From Anolis sagrei (taxonomy: Eukaryota > Chordata > Lepidosauria > Squamata > Anolidae), in NCBI RefSeq assembly GCF_037176765.1, contig NC_090023.1, positions 141,313,366 to 141,377,365 on the forward strand: a stretch of DNA of 64,000 nt. The letters are read 5' to 3'. The notes under the pieces are model-generated. The model saw only the letters and a list, made by a program, of their open reading frames with translations. It searched no databases and had not been told where the DNA came from. Made by a program: the position numbers and the translations under genes. Position 1 is the stretch's first letter; every line of letters begins with the position of its first letter. Shown one piece after another: positions 27,049 to 36,000 of the stretch.

Positions 27049-30000
27049 TCATGGGCATAAGCTAAAACAATTTCTCACCCAGGTGTTTCTAATGCGCCGC
27101 ACCCAAGATTTATGCGAAACACACAGCCAATAGCCATAAATGATAGCTAAAGTTCTTGAATCGGCCAGTCTGCTTGAATATCCATATATAGACAGACACA
27201 GAGATACGTGGCATGCCAAACTGGATTGTACAAAACGCTCTTTGACCCCAGCAAAGGAATTCTCAAAGAGTGACATGGCTATAGCAAGTCAACATGGCAC
27301 GCCTTCCGTGTACATTTTCTTCTGCTTTAAAGTTCCTTGTACTGAACTTTTTCAAGAGAGTATCACATTATAAGCCAACAATGAAGTATATGACTTAGTG
27401 CCAAGTTAAAATAATTATTTTAAGAATAGTTTGCATACTACTGGGTGGTTTTATTTTCAGAATGAGTTTGTTTTCTTTTTCACTTACATTCCATATCTCT
27501 CTATTAATAACAGATCAAGAAAATGTGAATATATAGATTGCTTTGTTTTTTGGTAGGGGCTATATTGGTTGCAGAACATACCTTCTCTTGGAATGGTAAA
27601 TAATGGAGAGCAAGAAAGAATCCTTTGTCTGTCTCTCCCCCCCCCCCCCCTTTCTTCTCATTACATGACTCACCAAGGACTTTGCTACTTTGCTTGAACA
27701 TATTTTATTTTCTGTTGAAAAATTCAAATTCCCTCTAGCTGTGAAACTCCATGGGGGTTTAACTCTGTGTTGTCTTATGTGTGCCAGATGCTAGTTAATT
27801 GTGTAAACGAGTCACAGTCTCCAGGTTAAAACAGGAGCAAATACAAAATCTTAAGCAATAGCAAAGGTCAATGGCCTGGGGCTTTTCTTGCAGACAGACA
27901 GTGGCAAAAAGTGCAGCTGGAGGTCTCTATCCAAGAGACTTGAACAGAGGTGAGAGCATGTTGCCTGATACCACCACTTCCTGACAGTCTCTAGTCATGA
28001 GAAAGCAAACGCCGCATTGCCCCTTGCCACTGGCAATACACTTCGGCCAGGAGGGTCCTGATGTACAAATCCAACCAAGCCCAAATCTAAGAAGACAATG
28101 ATAGCCATGCCTCTTGCTTGAGAAGCTGGCCTAGCTTGAGAATTAAATTTGATCCCAACAATCTTGTATATTTCATGAAAATTAACTAGCCAAGACGATC
28201 CAGAAACTTCATGAAGTTGTATTGCTTCAGTAATCAGGGCTGGCCAGTTTCCCCCCCCCCCCCCCCTTCAAACACCAAAGTGAGCAGCAAAACTAGCTGT
28301 TGGACCATCTTATTGTTTAGCCTGAGAGTACTGTTTGGGCAGCTCCTTCCTCCCCTTCTCTGGGCTAAAGATGTTTATGCTGTAGGCAGAAGCTGTTGTA
28401 AGTACAGTGCTACAACCGTTTGGTAACAGAAAACCACAAAATAAGAGAAAATTGGAAAGTCATCCACATTTAGTCATCAACACAACATATTTATAGCACA
28501 TATCTACGTTAGTTGGACTTTGGTCTCATGTCAAGCCATATAAAGCTGTCTTTGCTGAAAACTATTCCCACAAAATTAATGTGCAAAGTTAGATAATGTT
28601 AATAGTTTCCAAAGGTTTTATTGCTTTCTTCGCAATGTGCAAGATGACAAGAAGATGCACACCGACCAAAATATATGTGCATGCTCCTACAGACAGAAAA
28701 AGACAGAAAGCATGGATACCTGCTAGTAGAAATGTCAGGTGAAAGTTATATGGCTGACATCTGATTGTTAATCCCAACTAGAGTAAACTCACACCAATTG
28801 TTAATCCCAGCTAGAGTAAATTTACACCAATTGTTAATCCCAAGTAGAGTAAATTCACACCATCTGGATGTATGTTAATTTATGTTAATGTTAATTTATC
28901 AACCATGCATTCACTAATAAAAATGAAGAATACAATTTAGGCCAGTGGTGGAAATTATAAGACCCTCCAAGTGTTCCTCAGCTGCAAGTCTCAGAAGAAC
29001 TACTCAGCAAAATGAATAATTAAAGAATGCCAGGAGGTACAGTCCAACAACACCTGGCAGGCTGTGCGATTCCATCACAATTCAATCCAATGACAATACA
29101 ATTTAAATGTTCATAGAATCATAGAGTTGGAAAAACCATGTGGGCCATCAAGTCCAACCCTTTGCGAAAAATGTGTTGCAGGGTTTGAACCTGTAATTTC
29201 CTGATCTCTCTGGATTGCGTGCCTAACCTACAAGGCCACTGAGATTGTTTAGTACAAATTATATATTAATATGTATAATGCTCTAGTACTGTTGTTTTTA
29301 TTCAGGACTAGCTGTCTCCTACTACGCGTTGCTGTGGCCCAGTCTGTGTATGTGTGTTTTGTGTGTATATGTTTGTGTGTATACATTTGTATATATGTGC
29401 ATGCATTGTAATGTAATTTTTGTTTTTTGGCTTTTTAAGTCCCTTCCGCTGTGTTTTTCAATGTTTTTATGAGTGATGGTCACTTGTTGGCCTGATAGGT
29501 GTATTGTGTCCAAATTTGGTATCAATTCATCCAGTGGTTTTTGAGTTATGTTAATCCTGCAAATGAACATTACATTTTTATTTATATAGATAACATTTTA
29601 TTTGTCTCCATGCCTATAAGACATGCTTATAAAATTTGTGATTTGCACCAAATTGAGAAGGAAAACTAATACCCAGAGGACAGGATCAGAATCAGAAATG
29701 ACCTTAACAGATTAGAGGTGGCCCAAAACTAACTAAATGAACTCCAACAAGGATAAATGTACAGGGGGAAAAACCTGCCTTTTCCCCACCCTGGAACACA
29801 AAGTAGATTGCTAAACATGTGGGAATCATGCAGTCCTTCAGATGTTGCTGGAGTGCCACTCTAGCAGCCTTAATGAATGGCAAAGAATGCTGACAGTCAT
29901 ACCCCTGCATTAATACACCTGAATACAACACAAAAATCAATCACTCTGAAATATTCAATGTCTGAACTTGAATACTGAAGACCTGGAATCCTTTTGGTGA

Positions 30001-33000
30001 TATATGTGCACATAGCCCTGGGTTATCTACATATATGTCTTCTTCGGACAGCACATAAATAGCTAATCACCTGTGCATCATTCAGCCGCTTGTGAATGGA
30101 TTCTGCAGCCATTCCTGACTGGGGAACTACAGCAGAGTGGTCTCGTTTTTCTTCCCTTAATAAACAAGATGGGCATTGTCTTACCCTTAGCCTCTGAATG
30201 TATGACAAATTCACTTCACACATGACAGGGTACGGGAGAGAGATTCTGGGTGCATCTGCACTTTAAAATTAATGCAGTTTAATTACCATGGCTCAACATC
30301 CTGGGATATACAGTTTGGTGAGTCACACTCTCACAGAGGAGGCTAAAGACCTTATAAAGCTACTATAACGATTCTATAACAATATAGTTAAAATGGTATC
30401 ATATTACATTAATTCTACAATGTAGATGCACTCTGTTTTCAGAAGTTTTTCAGGTAGAGTAGAAATTTGTGAAAAGTCTAAATATTACAGGTTTTTTCTG
30501 TTGTTTTTTTTGTCGTGTCAGGAGTTACTTGAGAAACTGCAAGTTGCTTCTGGTGTGAGAGAATTGGCCATCTGCAAGGACGTTGCCCAGGGGATGCCTG
30601 GATGATTTGATGTTTTTATCATCCTTGTGGGAGGCTTCTCTCATGTCCCTGCATGAGGAGCTGGAGCTGATAGAGGGAGCTCATCCGCCTCTCCCAGATT
30701 TGAACCTATGACCTGTCGGTCTTCAGTTTTGCCGGCACAGGGGTTTAATCCACTGCACCACTGGGGGCTCCTATATTACAGTGTAATGTGCCTCTATGTT
30801 CTACTGTTTGTATTTCAATTTCCCTAAAATTTCATTGTTAAATATTTCAGTACCTTTTAATCTGAATTTGTCTTCTTGGTTCACTGATTAAATTTCAGGT
30901 ATACAATTATTTCAATTGAGTGTTCAAAAACCAGGACTGGGTGTCGATTTGAATACACAGCCTAACGTTACCTTTGGTGAATGCATAGTTCGTTGTGCCT
31001 ATTCATTTTAATGGGTTTAAACCCATGTAATTGTATTTTCATCTGTACCTCAGAAAGCATGACATAATTCGATAAATATAGTATTGGCATCTCAATTTCA
31101 AACTTCTTCTGTGATGAAGATATCCGAGCAAAACCTCAGGCCATGAGGAGAATTTTGAAAAGTTGAAGACAAAAGATTTACCAACAATGTTCTTTGAAGA
31201 ATTCACTTACAAAAAGGACCTGCTTTAATAGGCATCCAAACTCATGACTGCTATGTCAAGTGTCAGCAGATCATACAAAAGTAATTCCTTCAATTGCCAT
31301 TGAAACATACCACATTACCTGTGAACTGTCAGAGTTAACTCATCTATGCAGGCCTTGATTTTGTTCTGTGCTTCTAGGTGAGTCATGTTCTCTGTATCTT
31401 CACCATCAATTGCCTGGATAGTATCTCCGATGCATAAATTGGCAGTTGCAGCTTTGCTACCAGGGGTTACCTGGAATTGCGGGGAGAGAAGGGGTTAAGC
31501 AAAATGGTCAAAAAACAAACTTGAACAAGTCTCATAATGTTTCTCCCTGTTCCATTATGGAAAAGTACTCACAAAAAAAGTACTCCATGGTAACGCACTC
31601 ACAAAAATTATACTTCAGTAAGGGTCCCAAAAGGTATCTCCAAACATTTCCACAGAATCTTCAATCCCCCAAATCTACTATTCATGAATTCAGCACCCAG
31701 AATAAATACTTCAGAACTGCATCCTAATGTTGAATAAGAAATGTTGCTGATTCTTAATTAACATGGCATGTGATAACAGGAACAAAACTACTAACTTTCA
31801 GAAATGTTAAGGAAAGGAACTCATATTTAATCAGAATCTGGCCTATGGCAATATTATTTCATATTCACTAGATGTAGCTTTGGAGGGGTCATGTTACAGA
31901 CTATGGTGAGGTAGACAATACCAGAGGTTAGGATTTCATGTTCACTGCTGGAGGGCTGTCATTCCTCACTAATCCGCTTGAACTTCTATGTGCTCATAGA
32001 AGTCATTTCATGCCTTGCTTGCTGTTGTTAAAAAAGCACAGACACACACCACTAAAAATATTTGAGAGGGTGTCTGTGCTTTGTTAACAACAGCAAGTTA
32101 GGAATGAAATTACTTCTATGGGCACATAGAAGTGCAGACGGATCAGCCCCAGAGTGGCTGAACATCATATGAGCTGATCCAGTTTAACCCAGAGCAAGGC
32201 CACCTTAACCTAGGTTAAGGCAGATCAGTCCTGTGTGGCTGTGTTAAGTGACTTTGTCCCGCATTAAGCCAAATCAGTTCTGTGTGTCATGGAGATGTCA
32301 CAGAAGTGCTTATTTATTTATTTATTTATTTATAGTATTTCTATTCTGCCCTTCACAGAACACATATACGGCAGACATTCAATGCGGTTAGACGCTGACA
32401 GGACAGACACAGTACAGATCAAGTTATAAAGGCTTTTCCCATCTTTCGGCGTCTTGGAGGGTGTGCTCAATTCCGGCCACCAGGGTGGGGTGTAGTCGCT
32501 CCAGCCTCCATGTTGAAGAGCCCTGTTCACAGACTACCTCCTTTTGATCAAACACAGGCATTTTTCTGGTATTTACTTATGGTGCTATTAAAATATCTCC
32601 CCGCTAAGTGGTACATATTTATCTACTCACAGTTTTTTTTCAATCTGCAGTGAGCTGGACTGAAGGTCGGGAGCTCACCCCCCAACCTGGGCTTTGAATT
32701 GCCAACCTTTCAATTGGGTATATTTATCGCAGCAGGTGGTTAACCTGCTTTGTTTCCCCCACCCCTTTGTTTCCCCCACCCCTTTGAGTGTCAATGCAGA
32801 TGTCCCCTTCATTACTGGCACTTCTGTTGAAATGGGCAGTGGAAAAGGGTCACATTTTGCCATCAATCTCAGTGGTTAGTATTGTGCTGCCAATATTGTC
32901 TAGTTTGGCCTTTGTGGTTTCCTCCAATTGTATGATTCTATGACTCCTGTCTATGACAAGTGAACTCCTAGTGTAGACACAGAAACAGACATGCTGTGCC

Positions 33001-36000
33001 ATAGATTCCGAGCAATTGCTCCTCCTCATTTCAACGTCTCTCAGACAAGCTCTCTATGTGCTAACAAAAATCATTTTGAAATCAAAGTGCTACAGAGAAA
33101 CTTCAAAATGTTTCACAGGAGACCACATCATAAAATATGAGCTAAAACACTACTAACTGGAAGATGAAAAACAAGTACTGTATCTGGTCTCAATTATCAA
33201 AACCCCAGTTTTGTAGAAACAGGGCACTGATGGAACCTCTGGCTATGTTTTTGTCGTGTTAGACCACCTTTGCCCCAAGTCCCATACGCATCCTCTAGAA
33301 CAAATATTTCTCCTTCCAGCCAGGAATTCAAAGGGTAGAAAACACTAATAAAGCCCACAGGTGTTCAGTGGATGTGTGTACAAATGAACAGACTGGCTTC
33401 TGACTCATGTTAACCCTTCTTTAATAGTGCAAACAATTACACATTTATTTGCATGGGAATTCTTGCCGCATATTTTAGTATTTTTTGTAATTTTTGTCAC
33501 AAATAAAGGATTTGTGCTACTTTATTTCTGGTGGTGAGGATATCTTCAAACTGTATTAAAGTGAACTTCAACTTTTTTTTTAAAAAAAGCAATAAATCCA
33601 AAGAACATAGCCCAATATATTTACTTCCTGTAGCAGCCTATTCCAACACATTTCAAGTTCCAGTCCTCCTTTATGTATAATTGGAGTGCTAGTCAACATC
33701 TTTATCAATGATTTCGATGATGGAACAGGAGACCCACCTATGATATTTGCAGATGACACTACATTGGGATGAATACTAATAACTCAGAGGACAGGATCAA
33801 TATCCAACATGATATTAACAGATTATAGAGCTAGGCCAAAATTAACGAAGTATAGAATAATAGAGTTGGAAGAGACCACATGGGCCATCTAGTCTTACCC
33901 CGGGACTGTGACGCAGCAGGCTAGGAGTCAGCTGCATTAAGATCACTACTGACCAAAAGGTCATGAGTTCGAAGCCAGCTCGGGTCGGAGTGAGCTTCCG
34001 ACCAATTTGTGTAGCTTGCTGTCGACCTTTACAGCCCGAAAGACAGTTGTATCTGTCATGTAGGAAATTTAGCTACCGCTTATGCGGGAAGGCTAATTTA
34101 ACTAATTTATTATGCCATAAAAATTTCCAGCAAGCATGCAAAGAATGAGGAAGTACTTCATCATTGTCACAAATGGGCGATGATTCGACAGCTCCCCTGG
34201 TGGCCAGAATACCCTAATCAAAAAGCTGGAATTTTAAGTAGCCTCTGTGTGTCTGTCTATATATGTTGTGTGTCTATGGCATTTAATGTTTGCCATGGAT
34301 ATGTACATTGAATTCTATGGTTTGGAGTTGGGTGTGGCCCAGGACCTCTGCTTCTGAGCAGTTTTAAAGGCCCCTCCCTATACTACAAACCCCAGAATTT
34401 TGCAGGACGGGACTACTGCATTTAAAGTGGATACTGATGCTCTAGTGCGGTGTTTTTCAAACTCTGGTCTTCCAGGTGATTTGGACTTTATCTCCCAGAA
34501 TCCCTGATCACTGGCTAAAGCAACAGAGGCTTCTGGGAGTTGAAATACAAAAGAGAGTGGAGGATTAGAGTTTGGGAATCGCTGATGATATCCTAAGTTG
34601 TTGTAGGTTTTTCGGGCTGTATGGCCAAGGAGATTCCATCTGAACATGAGGAAGAACTTCCTGACTGTGAGAGCCGTTCAGCAGTGGAACTCTCTGCCCC
34701 GGAATGTGGTGGAGGCTCCTTCTTTGGAAGCTTTTAAGCAAAGGCTGGATGGCCATCTGTCAGGGGTGCTTAAAATGCGATTTTCCTCCTTCTTGGCAGG
34801 GGCTTGGACTGGATGGTCCATGAAGTCCCTTCCAACTCTAGGATTTTATGTTCTAGAAGCATTCTCTCCTGACGTTTCACCTGCATTTGTGGCAAGGATC
34901 CTCAGAGGTTGTGAGGTTTTTAATTGATTTTAATGTATATGTTGTGTTAACAGTTTATGTTTAATTTTTTTGTTTTATATTGTATGTTTTTGTATTATTT
35001 TGCATATGTGGAAACCACTCTGAGTCCCCCAGGGGAGATAGGGCAGTATATAAATAAAGTTCTATTATTGTCATTATTGTCTGTTGGAGGCAAGTGTGAA
35101 TGTTGCAATTGATCATCATGATTAGCAATTGATGGCCTGGCAGTTTTTATGTGGCTTGTTACTGCCTGAGAAATTCCTTTCTTGAGAGGTGATTAGGTGT
35201 TCCTAAATGTTTCTTGTCTGCAGTTCCCCTGTGTTTGAGTTCACCTCTCAACAAAGGATTTTCCCAGGCAGTAACAAGCCACACCTAAAAACTGTCAGGT
35301 CATCAAATGCCTGGGAAAAATCCTTTGTTGAAATTGAACTCAAACACAGGGGAAACAATCAGGAACACCTAATCACCTCTCAACAAAGGATTTTCCCAGG
35401 CAGTAACAAGCCAACCTAAAAACTGCCAGGCCATCAAATGCCTGGAAAAATCCTTTGTTGAGATGTGAACTCAAACACAGGGGAACTCCAGACAAGAAAC
35501 AATCAGGAACACCTAATCACCTCTCAACAAAGGATTTTCCCAGGCAGTAACAAGCCACACCTAAAAGCAGCCAGGCCATGAAGTGCTATTCAAGGTGGCC
35601 AATTGAAACATTCACACCTAGCTCCAACAGGCAAGAGTTCTTTCTCCCACCCTGGGCATTTCAACAGATATATAAACCCAATTTTCCAAGTTTCCAACAG
35701 ACCTCACAACCTCAGAGGATGCCTGCCATAGATGCAGGCAAAACATCAGGAGAGAATGCTTCTGGAACATGGCCAGACAGCCCAGAAAACTCACAGCAAT
35801 CCACCTTCAGTCTCCTCGGAGACTAAGGCAGGATGTAAATATAGTAAAATAATAAATAAAAAATAAACAAAAGTTCTTTCTCCCACTCTGGACATTTCCA
35901 CAGATATATAAACCCCATTTTCCTAGTTTCCAAGAGACCTCACAAGCTCAGAGGCTGCCTGACATAGATGCAGACGAAACGTCAGGAGAGAATGCTTCTC

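Noticed and set aside
35243-35570. Regular spaced repeats resembling a CRISPR array
   Set aside because: The units are long (about 140 bp), have no unique spacers, and belong to the Penelope-like terminus in a vertebrate genome.
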